A stretch of 64,000 nucleotides of DNA from Lysinibacillus alkalisoli (GTDB lineage: Bacteria; Bacillota; Bacilli; Bacillales_A; Planococcaceae). The stretch lies in assembly GCF_014643595.1 (NCBI RefSeq), contig NZ_BMJT01000005.1, forward strand, positions 62,001-126,000, written 5' to 3'. A program made the translations under genes and the position numbers. This document shows positions 33,828-42,651 of the stretch, one piece after another; the stretch's first letter is position 1; every line of letters starts with the position of its first letter. The notes under the pieces are model-generated. The model was not told the origin of the DNA. It was given only the letters and a program-made list of their open reading frames with translations, and did no database searches.

Positions 33828-35366
33828 ATGAATTTAGTATCAAGCTTAACGGAGAAAGCGCAACAACAACCAAATAAAGTTGCTTATCATTTTATGGGGA
33901 AAGATACGAGTTATGGAGAGTTGGAAGTAACAATCGCACGCTTTGCAACAGCTATGCATGAAGCAGGCATACGAAAAGGTGACCATGTGGCATTGTTGTT
34001 AGGTAATACGCCACACTTTATTGTAGGCTTATACGCCACCATGCGATTAGGGGCAACAGCAATTCCAATTAATCCAATATATACACCAAATGAAATTGCC
34101 TATATCGTTAATAATGGCGATGTCAAAATGGTCATTGCACTCGATATGTTGATACCACTTATTACAGAAGGGCAAACATTATTCCCAAAAGTAGAACGTT
34201 ACGTAATTTGTGAGACAACGCCTGATGTGCAAGACAAATTCCATGCGTTACCAGAAGAGGTTAAGGCAAAAAGTACACTCTTTATGCCCATGTTACAACA
34301 GGCACAACAAGCATGGCCAGCTGAAGCAGTAGCGCCTGATGACACGGCAGTTATTTTATATACATCAGGGACTACAGGTGTGCCTAAAGGCGCCATGTTA
34401 ACCCATGAAAATATGTACTCTAATGCAAGGGATATCGGTGCTTATTTATTATATACATCAGAAGATAAAGTGATCGCTACTTTACCAGTTTTTCATGTAT
34501 TTGCACTAACAGTAGTAGTGAACGCACCTTTAATTAGCGGTGCAACGGTATTGTTAGTACCTAAGTTTAGTCCAGCAGGCATTTTTGAGTTGGCACGTGA
34601 ACAAGGTGCAACAGTATTTGCAGGGGTGCCTACTATGTATAATTTCTTATACCAATTACCAGATAGTAATCCCGAAGACTTCTCGACAATTCGTGTGTCT
34701 ATTTCTGGAGGCGCCTCCTTACCTGTATCATTATTGCATAATTTTGAAAATAAATTTAACGTGCGTGTATCAGAGGGCTATGGTTTATCCGAAGCCTCAC
34801 CTGTTACTTGTTTTAACCCTTTAAATCGTGAACGCAAAGCAGGCTCCATTGGCATGTCCATTAATAATGTAGAAAATAAAGTAGTAGATGAAAATGGTGA
34901 GGAAGTGCCAGTAGGTGAAGTTGGGGAGTTAATCGTACGTGGACCAAACGTTATGAAGGGCTATTATAAAATGCCAGAAGATACAGCCGTAGCGTTACGT
35001 GATGGTTGGTTATATACTGGTGATTTGGCTCGTATGGATGAGGAAGCCTATTTTTATATTGTGGATCGTAAAAAAGATATGATTATTGTAGGCGGGTATA
35101 ATGTATATCCGCGTGAAGTAGAAGAAGTATTCTATGCCCATCCGGCAGTGGTAGAGGCAGCAGTAGTAGGGTATCCAGACCCTGACTTTGGAGAGGCTGT
35201 CCATGCTTATGTTGTAGTGAAAGATAAGACAGTAACAGCGGAAGATTTAATGGCATACTGTAAAGAACATCTAGCTAAGTACCGTGTGCCAAAAGAGATT
35301 GAGTTAATTGACGAATTACCTAAAAATACAACAGGTAAAATATTAAGACGCTCACTCAAAAAATAA
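33828..35366 (+). CDS. lcfB: Long-chain fatty-acid-CoA ligase (LcfB/YhfL type)
   Basis: 512 residues (B. subtilis LcfB 513). AMP-binding P-loop YTSGTTGVPKGAM, ISGGASLP, EGYGLSEASPV, TGDLARMDE, DRKKDMIIVGGYNVYPREVE and the C-terminal catalytic KNTTGKILRR. It activates free fatty acids to acyl-CoA or enables fatty-acid degradation. ATG at 33828 chosen for homology and AGGGG at nine bases. In B. subtilis lcfB also lies near lplJ, but here the bce module sits between them. Confidence 0.93.
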   Translation: MNLVSSLTEKAQQQPNKVAYHFMGKDTSYGELEVTIARFATAMHEAGIRKGDHVALLLGNTPHFIVGLYATMRLGATAIPINPIYTPNEIAYIVNNGDVKMVIALDMLIPLITEGQTLFPKVERYVICETTPDVQDKFHALPEEVKAKSTLFMPMLQQAQQAWPAEAVAPDDTAVILYTSGTTGVPKGAMLTHENMYSNARDIGAYLLYTSEDKVIATLPVFHVFALTVVVNAPLISGATVLLVPKFSPAGIFELAREQGATVFAGVPTMYNFLYQLPDSNPEDFSTIRVSISGGASLPVSLLHNFENKFNVRVSEGYGLSEASPVTCFNPLNRERKAGSIGMSINNVENKVVDENGEEVPVGEVGELIVRGPNVMKGYYKMPEDTAVALRDGWLYTGDLARMDEEAYFYIVDRKKDMIIVGGYNVYPREVEEVFYAHPAVVEAAVVGYPDPDFGEAVHAYVVVKDKTVTAEDLMAYCKEHLAKYRVPKEIELIDELPKNTTGKILRRSLKK

Positions 35367-35385
35367 GGTATTCCTAAGTTAAGTG

Positions 35386-35424
35386 AAAAATGTTAGACTG
35401 ATGCATTTCGGTCTAGCATTTTTT
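35386..35424 (+). terminator. Terminator after lcfB
   Basis: A 14-bp stem with G-U pairs (35386-35399 with 35410-35423) and a T run. Confidence 0.8.
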
Positions 35425-35712
35425 TATTGAATAAGCCATATACTATAGACTTAAAGTGGGAATAAGAGACGTTGTTTTTCAAGGAAATGTGGTTAGATTC
35501 TCTTTCTTTTCAATAGGAGCCATATGCGTTTATTTTTAGATGTGTTAATTTCGTGAAATTCGCTTGAACAATGTGCATACGGGTATACAATAAAGGCATT
35601 ATTTTTACAAATGTATGCCAAAAAATATGCTATGATGATGAAGCGAAACCTTTTGTGTTAAGAAAGCGTTTTACATGTAAACAGACGGATTTTAAATGAA
35701 AGTGAGAGAGTT
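35425..35712 (+). other. Intergenic region before dedA
   Basis: No reading frame is supported here. It contains a probable promoter, TTTACA (35604-35609), 16 bases, TATGCT (35626-35631), overlapped by the inverted repeat GGCAT (35595-35599)/ATGCC (35615-35619). It also contains the perfect 12-base palindrome TTTACATGTAAA (35670-35681) in the leader. Otherwise it is A/T-rich and unremarkable. Confidence 0.5.
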
Positions 35713-36363
35713 ATGGAGATTATAAAAAGTTTATTCGATTTTATTATGCATATTGATGTGCACTTAGGCGAGATTATTCGCGACTTTGGCGCCTGGTCAT
35801 ATGGGATTTTATTCGCTATTGTATTTGTTGAGACAGGTGTAGTTATATTTCCATTTTTACCAGGTGACTCTTTATTATTTGCAAGTGGTACATTTGCCGC
35901 TTTAGGTCATTTTAATTTACCATTACTCATCATTGTATTTTTAGTAGCCGCAATTTTAGGGGATACAGTAAACTATCATATTGGGCATAAGGTGGGTTTA
36001 TCCATACCTGAAAATAGCTTTATTGGTCGTGTGATTAATCGTGAACGACTAAAAATTGCCGAGGACTTCTTTAATAAACATGGTGGAAAAACGATTGTTA
36101 TTGCACGTTTCATGCCATTTATTCGTACGTTCATTCCATTTGTAGCCGGCGCAAGCCGTATGAATTACCGCTATTTTTTAATGTACAATGTAGTAGGTGC
36201 ATTTTTATGGGTATTCATTTGTACCTTCCTAGGCTACTTCTTTGGAAATATCCCAATTGTTAAAGATAACTTTTCAACAGTATTATTAATTATCATTTTC
36301 TTATCGGTATTACCCGCAATCTTTGGTATTCTTCAAGCAAAGTTTGGAAAGAAAAATAAATAA
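35713..36363 (+). CDS. DedA-family membrane protein
   Basis: 216 residues. Re-entrant hairpin motif ETGVVIFPFLPGDSLLFASG with conserved Glu and F/LPG(D/E), then GDTVNYHIGHKVG and the second signature RFMPFIRTFIPFVAGASRMNYRYF. Four or five membrane helices. DedA proteins include undecaprenyl-phosphate flippases (UptA) and lipid scramblases; which applies here is open. Its position near the Bce module (which protects undecaprenyl carriers) may be meaningful. Weak ribosome site GAGAGAG before the ATG. Confidence 0.9.
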   Translation: MEIIKSLFDFIMHIDVHLGEIIRDFGAWSYGILFAIVFVETGVVIFPFLPGDSLLFASGTFAALGHFNLPLLIIVFLVAAILGDTVNYHIGHKVGLSIPENSFIGRVINRERLKIAEDFFNKHGGKTIVIARFMPFIRTFIPFVAGASRMNYRYFLMYNVVGAFLWVFICTFLGYFFGNIPIVKDNFSTVLLIIIFLSVLPAIFGILQAKFGKKNK

Positions 36364-36380
36364 TAAAAATTGCGAATTTG

Positions 36381-36410
36381 AACTGCACCCCAATTAGAGG
36401 TGCAGTTTTT
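36381..36410. terminator. Bidirectional terminator between dedA and the GntR-ABC operon
   Basis: A perfect 9-bp stem (36381-36389 with 36399-36407) plus a T run; the convergent gene's stop lies inside the right flank. Confidence 0.75.
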
Positions 36411-36981
36411 ATTTTGGCAATACAAAGCTACCGAGATTAACCGTTATATTTTCTGGTACAGTGATGATAACTTCAATTGAAGATGCTGAGATAGTAGGTG
36501 ATATAATAGCCGTATTGAGAGGGGCTACAATAATTTTTTTATCATAAATAAATTGATGTTGAGAGAACGTTAATTGATTATCCTGAAATGAAGTGGAGAA
36601 TACATTGTCAGTTAAAGGAATAAAATCATTTTCTTGATTGAGAGCGGTATTATAAACTTCAATAGTCCCTTCATCGATTAAAGTGTTAGATTTTTTAACA
36701 GCAGTATCAGAGTAAAACATCCCCATATTGACGTCCAAGGTACGATCTTGTAAAGGAAATGTTTCTTTCATCACGAGTTGTTTCCCATGCTGGCTAATTG
36801 CTTGATAAGGCTGTGTAACACTATGGACAGCAATAATACTTGCTAAACCAAATACGACAAAAAGTGTTGTAATCCCTGTAATAAGACGAGCAGGAATGCG
36901 ATTGGTCGTATACTTTTTAGTCACAATAAAAGCAGCTAAAAATAATAAAAGAATAACACTACTAATAACAGCAGAAAGCAT
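36409..36981 (-). CDS. Membrane protein with extracytoplasmic domain, last gene of GntR-ABC operon
   Basis: 190 residues from ATG at 36981, nine bases after GGAGG (a GTG at 36987 is an alternative). Two membrane helices (~3-20, ~33-54) and then an external beta-rich domain of about 130 residues. No known family recognised. It is coupled to the preceding permease gene, whose stop codon overlaps the ribosome site region. Confidence 0.65.
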   Translation of the reverse strand: MLSAVISSVILLLFLAAFIVTKKYTTNRIPARLITGITTLFVVFGLASIIAVHSVTQPYQAISQHGKQLVMKETFPLQDRTLDVNMGMFYSDTAVKKSNTLIDEGTIEVYNTALNQENDFIPLTDNVFSTSFQDNQLTFSQHQFIYDKKIIVAPLNTAIISPTISASSIEVIITVPENITVNLGSFVLPK

Positions 36982-36983
36982 GG

Positions 36984-37649
36984 TCACGTAACCTCCAAAC
37001 GTTGACTAAGTGTAAATAAGATATACATTAAAAAGATACTAGCAATAACAACGATGCTACTTAACCAAAATAACGATGAAATATAAGTGAAGCAGAGATA
37101 GCCACACATTATGCTCAACATTAAAAATAATAAACGATATTTTTTAGGTAGCAATTGTTTAATGTAAATAATTGTAGGTAAAGTAATGAATAAGATAAGT
37201 GGCAAAGCAATATTGTGAGCAAGCGTAAAAGGATATAAAAATAAAGGATATCCCGCAACAAAATATAATAAAGCTGTCACAATATACATCGAAAAAATGG
37301 CAAATAATATGCTGATTATAGCGAAAACCATAATAATTATCATATTCACTTTCAGTAATAGTATCGGAGTCATCACGTGATTAAAGTAAACTTGAGTAGC
37401 ATGTGAATTCGTTATTCTATTTGTTAAAAATAGAAGCCAAATTAAACTGAAAATAAGAAAAAGTATAGGGCTTATCGCATGCACACTCACTTGTAAATTT
37501 GTCATTGTAAAGGAAAAAACCGTATCAAAACTGCCGATTAACAAAGCACAAATCAACAATGAATGAATGAGTAGCAAAGAGAGTAAACTAACACGATATT
37601 GTTGATATTGCCATTTTACATGTGCACGTAATAATTGAAATTCAGTCAT
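36984..37649 (-). CDS. ABC-2-like permease subunit of GntR-ABC operon
   Basis: 221 residues with six membrane helices (~22-42, ~55-75, ~98-125, ~133-150 , ~172-190, ~196-214) and a basic N-terminus, the size and layout of small YtrC/D-type permeases. No motif identifies a substrate. Ribosome site GGAG is rather far (13 bases) from the ATG. It starts 2 bases after the ATPase gene ends. Confidence 0.7.
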   Translation of the reverse strand: MTEFQLLRAHVKWQYQQYRVSLLSLLLIHSLLICALLIGSFDTVFSFTMTNLQVSVHAISPILFLIFSLIWLLFLTNRITNSHATQVYFNHVMTPILLLKVNMIIIMVFAIISILFAIFSMYIVTALLYFVAGYPLFLYPFTLAHNIALPLILFITLPTIIYIKQLLPKKYRLLFLMLSIMCGYLCFTYISSLFWLSSIVVIASIFLMYILFTLSQRLEVT

Positions 37650-37651
37650 AG

Positions 37652-38485
37652 TTATTGCAGCGCTCCTTTACTAATGTAGTAATAGATTTCGTGGAGATCT
37701 AAAGTTTCATACGCCCACGTCTCCAGCCAGTCTTTATGTTGTAGATCAATAATAGAGAAACTTTGTATCGGGTGCTCCTCCATATAAATTACAGGGTACT
37801 GGTGTTGCAAGGGGGGGTGATGTGATACTTTTACAAAACGCTGTTGTAAGATATGAATATTTTCATGCAAATAAATAGTATGTTGTTTTAAGATAATCAG
37901 TTCTTCTAATAAATGTTCGATCTCTTGTAAATGGTGACTTGCAATAACAAAAGTTCTAGGGTGTTGTATGTAGTCTTTTAATAATATTTCGTAAAGTTGT
38001 TTACGAGAGATTTCATCCACACCATCTAACGGTTCATCTAATAAAGTGTAAGTGGCGCGTGTACAAAGCGCATAAATAAAGCTAAAGATTGCAGCTTGAC
38101 CTTTTGATAATTCATAGTAAAAATAGCTAGGTTGTAATTTTACTTGTTGTAGCAAATGATTAGCTTGCACCCAATTAAAATGAGGGAACACATCATTGCC
38201 ATATTGAAGAATCTGTGCCAAGTTGAAATGATCAGAGAATGTAGGTTGCTGGGATAGTAAAAAAATATGCTGTGCTGCATGCACATTATGACGCACCGGT
38301 TGACCTTCATAAAGTACATGTGTACTAATCGTTAACCTTCCAGCTATGGCTTGCAATAATGTTGATTTCCCCACACCATTTTGCCCTACTAATCCAATAA
38401 TTTTTTCGTTAAGGATTTCGAGTTGTATGTTGTCTAATACGGGCTGATGACGGCTTGTTTTTGACAAATTACAAATTTTAATCAC
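37652..38485 (-). CDS. ABC transporter ATPase of GntR-ABC operon
   Basis: 277 residues. Walker A GLVGQNGVGKST, a divergent signature YELSKGQAAIFSF, Walker B YTLLDEPLDGVDE, H-loop IASHHLQEIEHL. The LSKGQ variant and the C-terminal extension fit YtrB-type ATPases. It overlaps the GntR gene by 8 bases. Confidence 0.9.
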   Translation of the reverse strand: MIKICNLSKTSRHQPVLDNIQLEILNEKIIGLVGQNGVGKSTLLQAIAGRLTISTHVLYEGQPVRHNVHAAQHIFLLSQQPTFSDHFNLAQILQYGNDVFPHFNWVQANHLLQQVKLQPSYFYYELSKGQAAIFSFIYALCTRATYTLLDEPLDGVDEISRKQLYEILLKDYIQHPRTFVIASHHLQEIEHLLEELIILKQHTIYLHENIHILQQRFVKVSHHPPLQHQYPVIYMEEHPIQSFSIIDLQHKDWLETWAYETLDLHEIYYYISKGALQ

Positions 38486-38849
38486 GTGCTCCCTCCTCTT
38501 GTAACGTTTTAATTAATTGAATGAGTGCCTCGTCTGTTAATTCCACTCGTCTCGCTTCTGTAATTAAAGCTTGTGCTAACTCAGTTAATGTCACATGTTG
38601 CCTTTTATACTGTAGGCGTTGCTGTGCGTCCTCTACCACAAACATACCTAACCCTCTTTTTTTATATAAGATGTTTTGTTCGAGTAATAACGTCAACCCT
38701 TTTCCAGCCGTGGCAGGATTAATTGTAAACAATTCAGCTAATTGATATTGTGAAGGCACGCGAGCATGCGCTTGATAATGCCCGGTTAGGATTTCGTTTT
38801 CTAACCAGTCGGCCACTTGTTGATAGATTGGTGTATGATTAACGGTCAT
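38478..38849 (-). CDS. GntR-family regulator, YtrA subfamily
   Basis: 123 residues: an N-terminal winged helix (PIYQQVADWLENEIL, RVPSQYQLAELFTINPATAGKGLTLLLEQNILYKKRGLGMFV) and a short C-terminal dimer helix pair, the YtrA layout. Such regulators repress the ABC operon they head and are relieved by cell-wall antibiotics in B. subtilis. The ATG at 38849 follows GGATGTG; the upstream ATG at 38873 has no ribosome site. Confidence 0.9.
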   Translation of the reverse strand: MTVNHTPIYQQVADWLENEILTGHYQAHARVPSQYQLAELFTINPATAGKGLTLLLEQNILYKKRGLGMFVVEDAQQRLQYKRQHVTLTELAQALITEARRVELTDEALIQLIKTLQEEGARD

Positions 38850-38887
38850 ATTTTCACATCCATTTAAGTGCATTAGTTATGTAATGT

Positions 38888-38916
38888 ACTATAGTTGTTA
38901 GTTAAAATGAAGTCAA
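38888..38916 (-). promoter_or_regulatory. Promoter of the GntR-ABC operon
   Basis: Minus strand TTGACT (38916-38911), 17 bases, TATAGT (38893-38888). A TAGT-N10-ACTA inverted repeat (38874-38891) overlaps the -10 and could be the GntR operator. Confidence 0.72.
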
Positions 38917-38982
38917 GTGTTATTTCAGCGTTAAAATTGTAAAATGTAAGCAGATAAACGATAAGTAATTTATACTGATAAA

Positions 38983-38991
38983 TGCTATAAT
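38983..38991 (+). promoter_or_regulatory. Extended -10 for the yuxH-like gene
   Basis: TGCTATAAT (38983-38991), 36 bases before the GTG start; the -35 region is weak, which an extended -10 can tolerate. Confidence 0.55.
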
Positions 38992-39027
38992 AAAGGGAGT
39001 ATCATGTAAAAAAGTGAGGAACAAGAC

Positions 39028-40257
39028 GTGGAAGTTTTTATCGGTAGACAACCTATTTTAGACTTAAATGAGAAAGTAGTTGCATATGAACTTTTATATC
39101 GCAACAAAAGTACTAACTTTTTTCCAGAAGTAAATTCCGATATTGCAACAGTTGATGTGCTCATTAATACATTTATGTCTATGGGCATTAATGAAGTAAC
39201 GAAAGGTAGACCAGCCTTCATTAATTTTACTGAAAAGTTATTGATGAGTGATATGACAGATTTTTTAGACCCATCTAAAATTGTTATTGAGATTTTAGAA
39301 GATGTTGCCATTACTGAGGAATTGATTCAACGCGTCATACAATTAAAGCGTCTAGGTTATAAAGTAGCTTTAGATGATTTTATTCTCGATGAAAATATCA
39401 CGATTTATGATAAGTTATTTGCCCACGTTGATTATATTAAGGTGGATTTTTTGTTAGCTTCTTTAAAGCAGCGCTTAGAAATTGAACACCGTATTAAGAG
39501 CACTTTTCCACATATTAAATTATTAGCTGAAAAAGTGGAAACGCGAGAGGAATTTGAGATCGCTAAAGTGTCAGGTTATGAATTGTTCCAAGGGTACTTT
39601 TTTGAACAACCACAAGTATTAAAAACAACAGAGATCCCTGTGAATACAATACAATATTTGCAGTTAATGACGTTATTACGGGATGGAGAACCGAATATGA
39701 CGAGTGTAGCAGAGAATATTGAACGCGATATTTCTCTCAGCTATAAATTATTGCAATTAATTAATACCTCACCACGTAGACGAGCAAAAGTACGCTCGAT
39801 TAAGCAAGCTGTCATGATGCTAGGTATCGCCCAGTTGCGTAATTGGGTATCTTTATTAGCGATTCGAGAAACAAATAAAAACCATGATACTGATGTTTTC
39901 TCTGAAGTCATGCACTCCGCATTATATCGTGCCAAAGTATGCGAAATCTTAGCTAAAAATCAACAGCAAGCCAATTATTCTGAGTATTTTTTGATTGGTA
40001 TGTTTTCACTAATGGATGCATTACTACAACGACCAATGTCTCTCGTACTACAGCAAATCCCATTCTCTGATGAAATATGCCAAACACTATCTGGTGGTGA
40101 TACAGTCATGACACCTTATTTAAATTTGGCAATAGCAATGGATAAAGTAGATTGGAAAAATATTGATGAAGGTGTGACATATTTTGAGATGACCACACAA
40201 CAACTAGAAACCATTCATAGAGAGGCTTACGAGTGGGCTGAGCATGCATTTATGTGA
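39028..40257 (+). CDS. yuxH: EAL-HDOD signalling protein (YuxH-like)
   Basis: 409 residues, the same as I recall for B. subtilis YuxH. N-terminal EAL domain (FIGRQPILDLNEKVVAYELLYR, VIEILEDV, KVALDDFIL, IKVDFL, LAEKVET..YELFQGYFFEQP) and C-terminal HDOD domain (LQLINTSPRRRAKVRSIKQAVMMLG). The EAL triad reads ELL and the DDFG-like motif DDFIL is altered, so c-di-GMP hydrolysis is doubtful; a binding or scaffold role is as likely. GTG at 39028 after GTGAGGA. Confidence 0.85.
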   Translation: MEVFIGRQPILDLNEKVVAYELLYRNKSTNFFPEVNSDIATVDVLINTFMSMGINEVTKGRPAFINFTEKLLMSDMTDFLDPSKIVIEILEDVAITEELIQRVIQLKRLGYKVALDDFILDENITIYDKLFAHVDYIKVDFLLASLKQRLEIEHRIKSTFPHIKLLAEKVETREEFEIAKVSGYELFQGYFFEQPQVLKTTEIPVNTIQYLQLMTLLRDGEPNMTSVAENIERDISLSYKLLQLINTSPRRRAKVRSIKQAVMMLGIAQLRNWVSLLAIRETNKNHDTDVFSEVMHSALYRAKVCEILAKNQQQANYSEYFLIGMFSLMDALLQRPMSLVLQQIPFSDEICQTLSGGDTVMTPYLNLAIAMDKVDWKNIDEGVTYFEMTTQQLETIHREAYEWAEHAFM

Positions 40258-40284
40258 CGAATTTGAGACGGTTTGGTTACTAGC

Positions 40285-40336
40285 TTGTGAATAATAAGCG
40301 CTTTCACAACACCTAAAATTTTTTGTTTGTTATAAT
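40285..40336 (+). promoter_or_regulatory. cccB upstream region: inverted repeat, cre-like site and -10
   Basis: Inverted repeat TTGTGAA (40285-40291)/TTCACAA (40303-40309); inside it a 14-mer (40293-40306, core AAGCGCTTTCA) matching the cre consensus at 12 of 14. A perfect TATAAT follows at 40331-40336. CcpA control is suggested. Confidence 0.5.
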
Positions 40337-40377
40337 GTCCTATGTACACTAAATAAAATCATTTTGGAGGGGTTCAA

Positions 40378-40725
40378 ATGAAAAAAGTACTTTTAACAGC
40401 TGTATTTGGTTCTGCATTATTTTTAGCTGCATGTGGCGGTGGAGACGATAAAGCTGATGACGCTACAAAAGACACAGACACAGGTTCAGAGACAGCTTCT
40501 GTAGATGTAGGCGAAGGCGAGAAAATCGCTAAGCAAAAATGTATCTCTTGCCATGGCGGTGATTTAACTGGTGGTTCTGCACCGGCAATCGATAAAATCG
40601 GTGGCACATTAAAAGAAGATGAAATTTTAGATATTCTTGAAAATGGTAAAGGTGGCATGCCAAAAGGTATCGTTTCAGGCCAAGATGCTGAAAACGTTGC
40701 TGCTTGGTTAGCAACACAAGAATAA
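40378..40725 (+). CDS. cccB: Lipoprotein cytochrome c551
   Basis: 115 residues. Lipobox LAAC with Cys19, an acidic Asp/Thr linker, then a mini cytochrome c domain with heme site CISCH (Cys55, Cys58, His59) and the axial Met94 in KGGMPKG. This is the CccB/c551 type that is anchored by lipid and carries electrons to a terminal oxidase. GGAGGGG before the ATG. Followed by its own terminator. Confidence 0.92.
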   Translation: MKKVLLTAVFGSALFLAACGGGDDKADDATKDTDTGSETASVDVGEGEKIAKQKCISCHGGDLTGGSAPAIDKIGGTLKEDEILDILENGKGGMPKGIVSGQDAENVAAWLATQE

Positions 40726-40748
40726 AATAATGGCGTAATGCGCATACT

Positions 40749-40785
40749 AAACGAAGGTTCTTTTTATAGAACCTTCGTTTTTTTA
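40749..40785 (+). terminator. Terminator after cccB
   Basis: A perfect 13-bp stem (40749-40761 with 40768-40780) and a T run. Confidence 0.9.
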
Positions 40786-40864
40786 TGGAAAGATGAAAAA
40801 TTTTTCGTCATACTATAGAGGCATGTTAAAATAAAGCATATTCGGTAAGTAAGGAGATGAAGAG

Positions 40865-41803
40865 GTGGTAGTAGTATCAGTAAAAGATGTAATGGAAAAA
40901 TTCAATCTTACACTCGTGAGCGGGGAAGAAGGAATAGGGCGTTACATTGGCACAAGTGATATTTCAAGACCTGGTTTAGAAATGGCAGGCTATTTTACGC
41001 ATTATCCTGCAGACCGTATTCAATTGTTAGGGAAATCCGAAATTTCCTTTTTTGAAATGTTAGAAGAGCGTGTTAAAAAGGAGCGTATGATCAAATTATG
41101 TGCACCTGATACACCTGCGATTGTTGTATCAAGAGATATGCATGTACCAACAGCATTAATAGATGCCTCTAATCAAAATCAAGTACCTGTGTTAACCACA
41201 ACTATGACAACAACGCGCTTCTCGAGTAAATTAACGAATTACTTGGAGAGCCAGCTAGCACCAACTACAGCCATCCATGGTGTATTAGTAGATGTGTATG
41301 GGATTGGCATGTTAATTATTGGTCAAAGTGGTGTTGGTAAAAGTGAGACAGCGCTAGAATTAGTAAAGAAAGGCCACCGCTTAGTCGCAGATGACAGTGT
41401 GGAAATCCGGCAAGAAGCAGAGGACTTTTTAGTAGGTAATCCCCCACCTTTATTGGAGCATTTATTAGAAATTAGAGGGATTGGCATTATTAATATTATG
41501 ACGTTATTTGGTGCGAGTGCAGTAAGACCTTATAAACGTATTACATTGATTGTGGAGTTAGAAAATTGGGATGAAACGAAAATGTACGATAGACTAGGGT
41601 TAGAAGAAGAGAAGATGAAAATCATCGATACAGAGCTTACTAAGCTTACAATCCCTGTACGCCCTGGACGAAATGTCTCTGTGCTATTGGAAGTGGCAGC
41701 TATGAATTATCGTTTAAAACGTTTAGGCGTTAATGCAGCAGAAGAATTTTCACAGCGTTTAGATGATGTGATAAATGCAAATGGCGACCGAGATGATTTT
41801 TGA
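40865..41803 (+). CDS. hprK: HPr kinase/phosphorylase
   Basis: 312 residues. N-terminal domain ([26 protein letters not shown]), Walker [12 protein letters not shown], catalytic His in [12 protein letters not shown] and signature [16 protein letters not shown]. It phosphorylates HPr and Crh on Ser46 in response to glycolytic intermediates, driving CcpA repression. Starts at GTG 40865 after AGGAGAT. Operon hprK-lgt-ppaX-yvoF as in Bacillales; its partner Crh is encoded at 57,950. Confidence 0.96.
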   Translation: MVVVSVKDVMEKFNLTLVSGEEGIGRYIGTSDISRPGLEMAGYFTHYPADRIQLLGKSEISFFEMLEERVKKERMIKLCAPDTPAIVVSRDMHVPTALIDASNQNQVPVLTTTMTTTRFSSKLTNYLESQLAPTTAIHGVLVDVYGIGMLIIGQSGVGKSETALELVKKGHRLVADDSVEIRQEAEDFLVGNPPPLLEHLLEIRGIGIINIMTLFGASAVRPYKRITLIVELENWDETKMYDRLGLEEEKMKIIDTELTKLTIPVRPGRNVSVLLEVAAMNYRLKRLGVNAAEEFSQRLDDVINANGDRDDF

Positions 41804-41820
41804 TTTGAGAGGAGAACATC

Positions 41821-42639
41821 ATGGATTTTATTTTGTTAACAATTAATCGTACAGCATTTCATATTGGCTCACTACCTGTGCAGTGGTACGGTATCTTAAT
41901 CGTTACAGGTATTATTATTGCGTATGTAGTAGCGCAAAAAGAAGCCGTGAAACTGGGCTTTAAAGATGATTTAATTGCTGATTTATTACTATGGGCAATC
42001 CCTATTTCTATTATTTCAGCACGTGCATACTATGTGATTATGCGCTGGGATTATTATAGTCAACATCCAGATCGTATCATAAAAATTTGGGAAGGTGGTA
42101 TTGCCATCCATGGTGCATTGATTGGCGCATTTGTAACAGCGTATATTTTTACGCGTATGCGTAAAATTAGTTTCTTTAAATTAGCTGATATTGCTGCACC
42201 TAGTATTTTGATCGGGCAAATTATTGGTCGTTGGGGTAACTTTATTAACCAAGAAGCTTATGGTGGGCCTGTATCACGTACATTTTTAGAGAATTTACAT
42301 TTGCCTAATTGGCTGATTGAACAAATGTATGTTGAAGCATCATCTACATATGTGCACCCTACATTTTTATATGAGTCGATGTGGAATGTAATTGGTTTAA
42401 TTATTGTATTAGTCTTACGAAAAGTAAATCCATTACGTGGTGAGTTGTTTATTTTCTATCTTGTATGGTATTCAATAGGACGTTTTTATATTGAAGGTTT
42501 GCGCACAGATAGCTTATATTTAGTAGGCGAACTACGCTCTGCACAAGTCGTATCAATTATCGCTATTGTGGTGGGTATTGCCTTCTTGATTTACCGTCGT
42601 AAAACAATGAAGCCACAAGTGCGATATAAAGATAAATAA
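41821..42639 (+). CDS. lgt: Prolipoprotein diacylglyceryl transferase
   Basis: 272 residues, seven membrane helices. Essential motif HGALIGAF (His and Gly), signature GQIIGRWGNFINQEAYGGP with Arg, Asn and Glu, and the C-terminal YSIGRFYIEGLRTDSL with Arg-x-x-x-E. It lipidates the lipobox cysteine of prolipoproteins, including PrsA, CccB and the two lipoproteins of this window. GAGAGGAG precedes the ATG. Confidence 0.96.
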   Translation: MDFILLTINRTAFHIGSLPVQWYGILIVTGIIIAYVVAQKEAVKLGFKDDLIADLLLWAIPISIISARAYYVIMRWDYYSQHPDRIIKIWEGGIAIHGALIGAFVTAYIFTRMRKISFFKLADIAAPSILIGQIIGRWGNFINQEAYGGPVSRTFLENLHLPNWLIEQMYVEASSTYVHPTFLYESMWNVIGLIIVLVLRKVNPLRGELFIFYLVWYSIGRFYIEGLRTDSLYLVGELRSAQVVSIIAIVVGIAFLIYRRKTMKPQVRYKDK

Positions 42640-42651
42640 GAGGTGTAAATT

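Noticed and set aside
40285-40309. Rex-type redox operator before cccB
   Set aside because: Half sites TTGTGAA and TTCACAA are right but 11 bases apart instead of the compact spacing of a Rex site; kept only as an inverted repeat with a cre-like core.
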